Shown in pieces: positions 22,156-31,600 of a stretch of 64,000 nucleotides of DNA (position 1 is its first letter; each line of letters begins with the position of its first letter). The stretch spans positions 2,542,001 through 2,606,000 of the forward strand of contig JAECYW010000007.1 of NCBI GenBank assembly GCA_023014335.1, in the 5' to 3' direction. Below the pieces are notes generated by a model. That model was given only the letters and a program-made list of their open reading frames with translations, did not search any database and was not told where the DNA came from. This DNA comes from Galerina marginata. Its lineage: Eukaryota > Basidiomycota > Agaricomycetes > Agaricales > Galerinaceae. Made by a program: the position numbers and the translations under genes.

Positions 22156-23682
22156 ATGCCAATTTCTGTGTTATTACTATCAGTAATCACCTCCTTCCTC
22201 CTCCTTTTCTGCGCTACAGAAACCTTTGCTCAGTATTTTAGCAATTCAAAATGGATTTGGAGTAACGACATTGCTCCGACTCATATTGCTCCCCCAGAGC
22301 CTCGCGCGTTTCGAAGATATTTTTATCCCAAGCCCGAGAAGACGCTTCTCCCATGCAAAATCCGCATTGCAGCCCATGACACCTATGATTTATTCGTCAA
22401 CGGTGTTCATATAGGATCGGGCCAGCGTACCCTAGGTTCCAATTCGTACTCTGCAGTCCTCCGGCCGGGTCGAAATGTGTTTGCCATCAAAGCTACCAAT
22501 GGTTTGAGCGTCCCTAAACCCGCTGGCTTGCTTATGGACATTCAAATTCCTTACACCGATGGCTTTACAGAGGGAATTTTCAGCGACCCAACTTGGCGCG
22601 TGAGCAATTCCATACCTGCTGGGTTTGAGAACCTCGCGTTCGATCATAGCAGGTGGACTCCTGCCACAGTTGTGGCGAACTACGGCTCAGGCCCATGGGA
22701 TGCCCTGCTTCCCTCGTCATCTGGGGCCACACTTGCAGGCGGAGTACCAGAATTGAGTGCCAACCCTCCATCTGGAAATTTACCACCCACTTCTAAGCCT
22801 GCGCCCATCCCTATACAAGAACCAAAATCGGAACAGCCACCCACATCAGCCCCAATCCAAGTAACTCCTCTCCCAACGCCACAACCACTCCCTATCTCTA
22901 ACCCCGACACCAAGCCAGTCCCAAAGCCAGTCGAAAAACCAGAAACAGAATCAAACCCTAAGCCAGTTCCGCTGCAGACGCCCGCACCGAAACCCGAGAC
23001 AGCCAAAAAACCAGAACCCAAACCGGAACACCCGAAGCCTGTCCCAACACAAAAGCCGGCACCGAAGCCCGAACCAACCAAAAAACCAGAACCGAAGCCA
23101 GAGCCAAAGCCAAAGCCAAAGCCGGTCCCAGCTGCTCCATGCCCAGCCAAATCCTCGAAGGCTCTATCAATCACGGAGTCACCTTGGATCTGGACGAATG
23201 AGATTAAAGGTGGAAATGCACCGATTGGCGCCCGCGCCTTCCGGAAGACTATCACCCTGCCACATGGTCGAGCTGCGACTGCTGCCAGGGTTCTTCTTGG
23301 TGTCGATGACCACTTCAGCTTTTATGTCCAAGGAAAACTCGTTGGCACCGGTGCGGTATGGTCCGCTATCCATAACTATGCGATCGATATCCGACCAGCG
23401 GCTAAGTCGGAAGTGGTAATTGCAGTGAATGCTGCCAATGCAGAGGGAGGGCCGGCTGGTCTTATCGCTGCAATCGAATTGGAGTTGGAGGGTTGTGCTG
23501 GTTCGGTTATTTCCATCACCAGTGACGGGACGTGGAAGTACAGTACTAATGTTCCAAGTGGTTTTGAAAAGCCAAACTTCGATGATTCGAAGTGGGCTTC
23601 TGCCAAGGTCGAAGGAAAGTATGGAGTGGCACCATGGGGACGCCTCGCTGTTCCTACCACCGCTTCTCGTGCGACGGTTTAG
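22156..23682 (+). CDS. Secreted protein with two related beta-sandwich domains and a Lys-Pro linker
   Basis: The Met at 22156 begins a good signal peptide (MPISVLLLSVITSFLLLFC..TFA-QYF). An in-frame Met at 22099 would put 19 more residues in front, so the start is uncertain. Two domains share the same plan: W-I-W-(S/T)-N near the start, RAFR(R/K), a F-(F/Y)V.G..(I/V)G(S/T)G strand, N.(Y/S)A..(L/I)RP, then PAGL, ..TW..S..(I/V)P(A/S)GFE, F(D/E)DS(K/R)W and YG..PW at the end. This resembles the galactose-binding-like N-terminal domain of alpha-L-rhamnosidases without any catalytic barrel, so carbohydrate binding is plausible but unproven. Between them lies a linker of about 130 residues rich in PKP, KPEPKP and KPVP repeats. 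The coding region appears to be a single exon, unlike most genes nearby. Confidence 0.85.
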   Translation: MPISVLLLSVITSFLLLFCATETFAQYFSNSKWIWSNDIAPTHIAPPEPRAFRRYFYPKPEKTLLPCKIRIAAHDTYDLFVNGVHIGSGQRTLGSNSYSAVLRPGRNVFAIKATNGLSVPKPAGLLMDIQIPYTDGFTEGIFSDPTWRVSNSIPAGFENLAFDHSRWTPATVVANYGSGPWDALLPSSSGATLAGGVPELSANPPSGNLPPTSKPAPIPIQEPKSEQPPTSAPIQVTPLPTPQPLPISNPDTKPVPKPVEKPETESNPKPVPLQTPAPKPETAKKPEPKPEHPKPVPTQKPAPKPEPTKKPEPKPEPKPKPKPVPAAPCPAKSSKALSITESPWIWTNEIKGGNAPIGARAFRKTITLPHGRAATAARVLLGVDDHFSFYVQGKLVGTGAVWSAIHNYAIDIRPAAKSEVVIAVNAANAEGGPAGLIAAIELELEGCAGSVISITSDGTWKYSTNVPSGFEKPNFDDSKWASAKVEGKYGVAPWGRLAVPTTASRATV

Positions 23683-24932
23683 GTGCGTTCAAAGGAGGAT
23701 TCTTTCCCAATTCTTTCCTAGTTTGGTAGCTGTCGGTCGTCCGTAGCTTTGTTTAGCCTCTTTATGAAAAATTTATTCAGTAGACATATAAGGCGTATCA
23801 CCTTTCATAGCGAAGTCGAAAGTGCACATTTCAATGCTTCGCGAATCGGTATACAAAGGCGCTCTTACTATAAAGGTAGAAAAATGAGTATTACGCAAGT
23901 CACTGATAAACAACCATCAAATTCAAAAGGAAAGAGACACGAGATCCCATTGTTCGGAAGGGTAGAATTGCCGATATCACGGGAAAATACTATTTGATCA
24001 GTGGGTAGATCAGCGTTTTCGATCTTCAGTTCCAGATAGTAGCTGGAGTTGTCGAGTATATCCCAGAACAGAGAGAGCACTGACCAAACAAATTCATCAG
24101 AAATCATCAGAAGGACGTATAGGAAGATGTGAGAAACGCGCACCTGAAAAACACGAAATCCTTCATCCTCAGAGGCTTTGTAGTTCTGTAAAGCACGAGA
24201 TCACTGGTGGAAAAGATCCAGACTCGACGGCTAGCCTTTTGGTTGGTCCTGGACCCAGTTTTGAATTCTGAATTGAGGCTAACCTGGGAACCAGCTGTCG
24301 TAATGGCCAGCGATTTGACCAAGGTCGAACCCTCACATTGTCATGCAGTAAAAAGTTAAAGACGGCCATAACATACCAATTTGCTTGCCACCTGGGCGAG
24401 AAAAAATAAGCTGAAATAATAGGGATTTGGGGCGGAGGCGTCGAGGTAACGAAAGGTGCCAAAGATAATCCTGCTCTATAGCCAACCAAGTTAGAGGCTT
24501 GACGCCAACTGAATCTTTGGGAAGCCCAGGTGGAAGCTGAGTCGTCCACGTGCCATGACCTTGGGCTCAATAGGCAAGCTGGTAGCATGGTTGGAAACCA
24601 ATTCCAGAAACGGTGAAAACCAGCAATACCAAATGAGCCTATCAGAACATCATTCCTGGCTTCATGAACCGGTGTTGGGAGTTTGACAAGGTTGTTGGCA
24701 TTTCCCGATACCTGTATTTCTCTAAAAGGTGCGACCTGACCGATGTAAACATAAGCATCATGTCAAGCTAAGTAGAAGTGCCTACGTACCAGGAAACGTA
24801 GAGCCAGTGCGCTCTTGTCGATCTTTATGGAGGGCTGTCTGCCCAAATTACGAACCTCCTACTGAGTGGAAGTACGTTGAAAGGGACGAAATTACAGCAC
24901 ACGCAGTTGAATACCATACCTTAAAGAATCTC
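23683..24932. other. No gene recognised
   Basis: Minus-strand open frames here might be distal exons of the fragment at 24.9-25.8 kb, but no splice-consistent chain could be built. Confidence 0.4.
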
Positions 24933-25823
24933 TTATTCCCTTGCCATGATTCTAAGGCTTTTAGCTATAAGTAGCATTATTTCCGACACTGATAGTGAGT
25001 ATATCGAAACGGGTCTAGAGGTATTATGCAGAATCCAGATTGTCCGAATCAGCTGTAGCTTACATCGAGGGAACCAGGCAAGTAATCGTACCTTTCGATC
25101 ATCCTGATATGAGTTATTGGTGATATGATCGGGGAACGAGCCGTAGTGGGCCTCTACGAGTACGTAGACAAAGATAGATGGACGCAAGTTTTAACCAGGG
25201 TGACAAGAAAGAGCGTGACGAAAGATGCCATCATTGACATCAGTGGCAGTGTTGTCACAGAACATCGTTGGTTCAACCATCCCTTGACCCCTCGTTTCCG
25301 AGCATTGCCAAACATCGTCTGCCTAAAAATCGAACTTTTCTTAGAAGCCAACTTATCATAAGACTTATAATCTGTGTCTCGGATGACCTCATACGGCGAA
25401 GATCTTATACTCGCAACCTTGGGAAGCATTGGCGGCCTTTTGGATTCAGATTTATTATTATTCACCACTCCGCCGACGTTCCCCAAGTCTAATCTTGGAC
25501 GTTGCTGGTGACCAAGCATTGGCTATCACAAACGGCCCCATGTCTATTCCGAATACCCAGACGACGCTGTGGACAACGTTTGACATCCCCAACAGATTTC
25601 CAAGAATAAATAGATTTTGATTTGTTGGTTTCAGACGGCGTAAATTGTCAAGGATGTCATATGGATGTCGGGCAAGCTGAGAGGTATGTATTCGACTCTC
25701 TGCAGGTGTGCCTAAAGCCAGTGACTGACGCTCTGTCCGACAGAATGCATCGAAGTAAGGATACTCATATAAGATATTGGTACTCCGCCAATGAGAACCG
25801 GCTTTGGGTGAGCATTCTTCCAA
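24933..25823 (-). pseudogene. Possible decayed membrane-protein gene
   Basis: Two adjoining segments look coding. The upstream one contains NVVHSVVWVFGIDMGPFVIANAWSPATS in pieces. The downstream one has a basic segment (RQTMFGNARKRGVKGWLNQR) then a strongly hydrophobic stretch (MSMMASFVTLFLVTLV). The frame then breaks at an AAAA run near 25193 and continues in another frame with LRPSIFVYVLVEAHYGSFP up to a GTACG donor. The hydrophobicity suggests a multi-pass membrane protein. I do not recognise the family, and start and end are unknown. Confidence 0.35.
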
Positions 25824-25983
25824 TCAATCATAGACTCCGAGTGAATTAATAGGCGAAAAGTCGATACAAAAATAGATTCACAGCGGCAATGGCACAGCCG
25901 ATTATCAACTCACCCAACAAATCCGACAACGGTATGACTTTCCGCCGATGGACAGCCTGAGAACCTTGCTTTCAACCTCCACA

Positions 25984-27327
25984 ATGTCGGCAGCGCTCCC
26001 GCCAGTTCCAGCGGATATCGGTAGGATGTGCGTTCCATTGTGAAACTGTGGTTATACAGTTCAAGAACTAACCAGGATCGGTGATCTGTAGCGCAGGGCC
26101 TTTGGTTCGTCCATTACTTGAATATACAACTATGCCTGGGCTGACCTGAGTTCAGCTGGTTGGACATATGCTCCACTGGGGTTTTTTTGGCGTCCTCTCA
26201 TTGCAAATCTGTAATTCATCAGTTCATTCCATACCATTTCTCGCAATTAACCTAACTTTAACAGTTCTATACTACCTGGCCTTCCCAAACGATCCACGCA
26301 GCGTCAAGCTGTTAGTCGTCGGCGTCTATCTGATTGAAGCAACGCAGGTGGGTCTCTTGACTCAGAGCGCCTTTCACGAGTTTGCGGAGGGTTTCGGAAA
26401 CATCACACTTCTCGACGAGATCGGTACCATATGGTTTAGTGTTCCCATCATGGGTGGAATCGGTGCGTTTAATCATTTCTGGTTTGAGGTGGAGCGCGAA
26501 CCTTGATCCACTAGTGGGCTTTATTGTTCAATCCTTTTATGCGTACCGGATTCGCATTCTTTCACAGTCCAAAATTGTAGCGGGATGTGTACTTTTTGTA
26601 TGTACCTCAAACTCCGTTCTTCAATTTCACGTCTGATCTATTGTTTTTACAAGCTCGCCTTCTTCCAACTGGGAGGTGCCATTGCCACCGGGGTTGAGTC
26701 AAAGAAAGCCATCTTCAATAGTCGCTTCCTCGGAAAATCTTCCTTTATCACACTCGGGGTGAGGGAGACATAAACCTTGAACGCATTACACTGATTAATT
26801 CCTGTATTTAGATTTGGAACGGCGGTAGCGCACTTTGTGATGCAATAATTGCGATCTGCATGACCATATACGTAGGTTTAACCCGTTACTTTCATCACAG
26901 TTCCAGTGAACGCGGGCCTCCAGCTTTCCAGTCGAAAAGACCAAGTTAAGGAGACAGCCGTTCTGATTAACAGAGTCATTCGATTAACAATCGAAACAGG
27001 AACCTTCACTGGTAAGCTACATTCTCAGATCGATTCCCAGAGCTAATGTATCACGTAGCGCTTGTTGCAATCCTGAATCTGGCTTTGTCTTTGCTTCCTG
27101 GACACCCAACATATTACCAAGCCGTCGTCGGTAGCCTTGGAAAAGTTTATTCAAATTCTATGATGGTCAGCCTAAACAGTCGAGTGAATATCGTCCCAGA
27201 CAGCAATCGATCGAACCCAAATGAAGTTCGTCCCAATACCTACACCGAAGGTCGTAGTACGTCCGCGTACGAAATGCATACTGGTAGATCCTTTACTCGG
27301 ACGGTGGGTGTATTTCCATTACATTGA
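25984..27327 (+). CDS. DUF6534 multi-pass membrane protein
   Basis: DUF6534 proteins are an expanded family of predicted seven-helix membrane proteins in mushroom-forming fungi; their function is unknown. About eight exons join in frame. Exon 1 (25984-26020) encodes MSAALPPVPADIG. Later exons give LVGHMLHWGFFGVLSLQI, YYLAFPNDPRSVKLLVVG, VYLIEATQVGLL, FIVQSFYAYRIRILS, LGGAIATGVESKKAIF, the family-typical IWNGGSALCDAIIAICM, then SSRKDQVKETAVLINRVIRL, ALVAILNLALSLLPGHPTYY and SLGKVYSNSMMVSLNSR. The C-terminal tail is hydrophilic. Introns are about 50-55 nt. All joins checked keep frame and no lesion is seen. The stop at 27327 slightly overlaps a possible minus-strand reading frame. Confidence 0.9.
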
Positions 27328-27860
27328 GAAGATAGACTAAGTTCAGTTCTGTCATTTGATAGGTTTTACTTACAGCCGGGGACGATAAACCAAGAGGAAT
27401 ATAAGAAGTGATTGCCTTCACGGGAAAGACATAAATGTCAAGGTTTTCCAATGCGTCGAATGACGAATTTTGGACGTCAACCAAGATCCTCAAGACGTGG
27501 TATCGGGCATAGGCATCGGGTTCGCCATCCGACAGATTAGGATCTAAATTGGCGACCAGCTGAAGGGTCCAAGAAATGATGAGGTTGGTACAAGTGCTCT
27601 TCCAGGATGCGATATTTTCCCGCCCGAACGCATAGAGATAGCATTCTATAACAAACGAGCATAGCCAATATAATGAAGGGTGTCCTCTTGCCTATACCTT
27701 GACCAATCTAAAGGCCAGAAATTGTTTTTTTATGCTCTGGACGCCGGCAAAAAAATGAAATCGGCGTCCGTCAAGATCGGTAAAGTGTTGAGCAACTGGA
27801 GATGACCAACCTGTTGTGTAATCACCCACAATTCGCAGTTGAAAAACTCGAGCGATTCGT
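27293..27860 (-). pseudogene. Hypothetical gene fragment
   Basis: Two segments look coding. One reads RVFQLRIVGDYTTGWSSPVA then QHFTDLDGRRFHFFAGVQS and ends at LVK before a GTATAG donor. The next begins after a TTATAG acceptor with CYLYAFGRENIASWKSTC and continues through LVANLDPNLSDGEPDAYARY, ALENLDIYVFPVKAITSYI and PLGLSSPA, followed by a GTAAGT donor. The two segments do not join in phase, and no start or final exon was found. The 3' end collides with the DUF6534 gene. I do not recognise the family; it may be truncated or decayed. Confidence 0.4.
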
Positions 27861-28467
27861 TAAATCAGTCCCAGAATCCAGAACGAATTGTCAGTGGAAA
27901 TTTTAGGATAATTTAGAAGACTTAAAAGCTAAGCATACGCGCAAGACGATAACAAGGAGAGAAGTTACGAGAGTCCAATGCACCGAAGATTCGTCGGTTT
28001 CCGCGAGCCGCTTACTTCTAGTTCAAGTTTAGCTCATTGGATGCAGATTCGGGCCACAACAATGAAAAAAAATCATAATCAGATTAAGAAGATTAGTCAC
28101 AAAAAAGAGCAGACAATTGCAACGTACATCGCGGACTTCTTGCGACTTCTTGCGATTTCTTGAACCTAGTCGTTTATAATGGATTTAGGGAATATAGATT
28201 CTCTTCAAAGGGACGTGCTCGCCAAGGACCCAACAGGAAAAATGAGCCAAAGTATTTCCTGATCGTTCGGTCATAACCAGCGGGTAGGTCAGAGGAATTA
28301 AACGAGTTCTCGGACCGCGAATACCTGTCACAAACATGCATCTACCAGAAAACGTCAGTAAGCGCCTCAGGGCACATAGAAAAACGCGTTCTAACCTTGT
28401 ATCTGGGGCTAATCCCAGGCGGAGTCGAAACAGAAGTCATCAAAAAGACGCTTGACTGAAACGAAGT

Positions 28468-28640
28468 TGTCAGCGTCGCAGAAGGAAAAGGCCGAAATGA
28501 TATTATAGCGGTGAATAGACCAGCGTAAGACTAAAAGTGTATCTACGAGAGACGGAATGCTATATACTACGAGAGTAAGACATAGTTCTATAAAGAGGAA
28601 TAAACGAGATAAGATAAGATAAGCCGATCATTTCCTAACA
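28468..28640 (-). repeat. 3' LTR
   Basis: 173 bp, identical to the other copy. The pol frame reads through the polypurine tract and stops about 13 nt inside this LTR, at 28628. Confidence 0.97.
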
Positions 28641-31600
28641 TTACCCCCTCCTTTAGGACGAGTTTTGTACTGGTCCAAAACTCGTTTGGCATGCGTGAGA
28701 TCTTCTTCTGTCAACCACTCGTTCTCTTCCATCGGGAAACCTTTCCATTTCACCAAGTATTGCCTTTTCCCTCGTCGGATGCGGTCATTCAAGATGTCTT
28801 CAACTTCTTGTTCAGGTTCTCCATCTATAAGGTCGGGTGGCGGTGGTTCGACGTGTGGGCGATCTCCTCGATGATAAGGGAAGAGTTTGGAGACATGGAA
28901 TACCGGATGGACTTTCCATGTTGAGGGTAGTTTAAGGCGGTAAGCACGTTGTCCGATTTTCTTTTCTATCTTGAATGGTCCAAAACGTCGATGTTCAAGT
29001 TTTTTTGTCGGTCGGTTCGTTTTCAGGTTCTCGCCTTCTAAAAGAACTTCATCGCCTTCGTGAAATTCAGGTGCCGCTTGGTGATTACGATCAAAGTGGG
29101 TCTTCATGTCTCTTGCTGCTCGTTCTAACGCCGCTTCTGCTTCTTTTCTCAGCTCTTCCATCCTCTTCACAAAATCTGCCGCCGCCTCTACTGTGGATTC
29201 TCTCTTCACTTCAACCCCCTTTCGTGGATTCCTCCCCCAGTTTAGCATGAAAGGTGAATGTCCTGTGCTTTTGTTGATTTTGTCGTTGTAACTGAATTCT
29301 GCTAGGGATAACCAATTTGCCCAATCGTCCTGTCGGTAATTGACGAAGATGCGCAAGTACTGTTCGACTTCTTGGTTAACGCGTTCGGTTTGGCCATCGG
29401 TTTGAGGATGATATGCAGTAGAGACGTTGGTTTGGATACCCAGTAAATGATTCAATGCTTCCATGAACTTGGAGACAAATATGGTTCCTCGGTCGCTAAT
29501 GACAGATTCAGGTAGTCCGAAGTCCTTCCAGACGAAATCTCTGTAAAGTCGCGCAGCACCTTCGGACGTGAGGGAAGTGTAGGTGGGAATTATGCGAATC
29601 ATTTTGGTGAGTCTATCAACCACAACCATGATTGCATCGTAACCCAAGCTAATAGGTAGTTCGGTTATCAGGTCGACAGTTATCCGTTGCCACGGGTATT
29701 TGGGAATAAGGTTCGGTGAGAGGAGTCCTTGTGGTTTACTTCGTTTAGTTTTCGTTCGTTGACAGAGATCACAGCTTTCGACGTAGCGACGAACATCGAC
29801 ATGAATGCGGGGCCACCAGTAGGAGCGCAAAATCAGTTCTGCGGTCTTATATCGCCCAGGATGACCAGCGGTATAGGTGTCATGGTGTAGACGGATGATC
29901 GTTTCGCGAAGTGTTCGGTCTGGCGGTACGTAGACACGATCTTGCCATAGAATTAAACCCTCACGCTCTTCCCAGTCTTTCTCCTTTAACAGCAACTTTT
30001 GCTTTACCACTCGCTCCACCTCTTTGTGGTGTCGGATCTTTTCAACTAAGCCATTCCCTTCATCTTCAATCTCGACATCCACCCTTCGCAAATGATGAGG
30101 TTGAATCAACACCACTCCATCGTTATCATCTTGTCCCTTCTCGTAATCTGGCCTCCTCGATAGTGCGTCTGCTCTTCCCATTGTATGACCGGGTCTATGG
30201 ACTAACACAAAATCATAGTTCGCAAGTTCAAGCGACCATCGGGCTTGTCGGCGGTTTAATTTCTGGGCAGTCGTGAAGTATTGGAGATTTTTGTGATCGG
30301 TATGAATCTCAACTGTATGTTCCGCTCCTTGTAGGTGATGCCGCCATTCCTCGAGTGCTCGCATAATGGCTAACATTTCTCGATCGTGAATTTCATAGTT
30401 TCTCTCGACATTGCTCAAGGACCTCGATAAGAAGGCAACCGGTTTCCACACGTTGCTTTGGCATTGTAGTAATGTTGCACCTGTTGCATACCCGGAGCTG
30501 TCAGCCTCCACGCGATAGGGATCCTTGTCGGTGGGAAATGCTAGCACCGGCGCTGTCGTAACGGCCATTTTGAGCTCTTTGAACGCCTTCCTCTCTTCTC
30601 CTCCCCACTTCCATGGTTGATTTCCGGTGAGTCGGTTTAATGGATAACTCATGGTTGAGAAATGACTGATAAATCGTCGATAGTAATTTGCGAATCCAAG
30701 GAATTGTTGGAGTTCACGTTTGTTTTGGGGTTCCGGCCACTCACGCACCGCCTCTACTTTCACGGTGTCCATCTCCACACCATCCTCCGAGATTACCATA
30801 CCAAGGTACTCCACTTTTGTCTTTTCCCACTCACACTTCTCAGGTTTTAATGATAGATTGTTATCCGCAAGGATCCGAAGGACTTCTTTGGTGACGGCAC
30901 GATGTTCTTCTAGTGTTTTCGTAAAAATTAGGATGTCGTCCATATACACGATCACGACGCCTCGTGTAATTAGGCCGGAGAATAACTCGTTCATCATAGT
31001 TTGGAACGTTGCAGGGGAATTCGTCAAGCCAAAGAACATGACTAATGGCTCGAAGAGACCGCGGTTCGTGATAAACGCTGCCTTCCACTCGTCGCCTTCT
31101 TTAATCCTGATGTTGTTATAGCCCCATCGAATATCAAATTTCGTGAAATAACGCGCGCCTCGTAACTTGTCTATAATTTCGGAGATGAGCGGTAAGGGAT
31201 ATCGATTCTTGATTGTTCCTGCATTCAACCGACGATAGTCTTGAACAGGGCGAAGACTTCCGTCTTTCTTCTTGACAAAGAAGAAAGGGGATGCAATTGG
31301 GCTTTTAGACGGTCGAATTCTACCGGATTGTAAGTGTTCTTCGATGAATTCATCAAGTTGTCGTTGTTCATCTCGAGCTAGTGGGTAGATCTTGCTTGTA
31401 AACGGCGTACTGTCGTCCTTAAGTTCGATGGCATGATCCCATTTCCGTCGAGGTGGCATAGTGTCAAAGGACGACTTTTCAAAAACGGGGCTAAAATCTT
31501 TAACATATCTGTCAGGAACGGTCGTATTTGCCTTCAAATTCTTCACGCGCGCATTCTCCTCTGCAAGATGTTGGGATATCGTGTAGCTGGCGCGAATAGT

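Noticed and set aside
22680..23255. Minus-strand Gly-rich frame (191 codons)
   Set aside because: Antisense of the Lys-Pro linker of the two-domain secreted gene; low-complexity shadow.
28468..28640. LTR pair considered as a CRISPR-like or tandem repeat
   Set aside because: Only two copies 5.6 kb apart flanking gag-pol, with TG..CA ends and target duplication: clearly LTRs.
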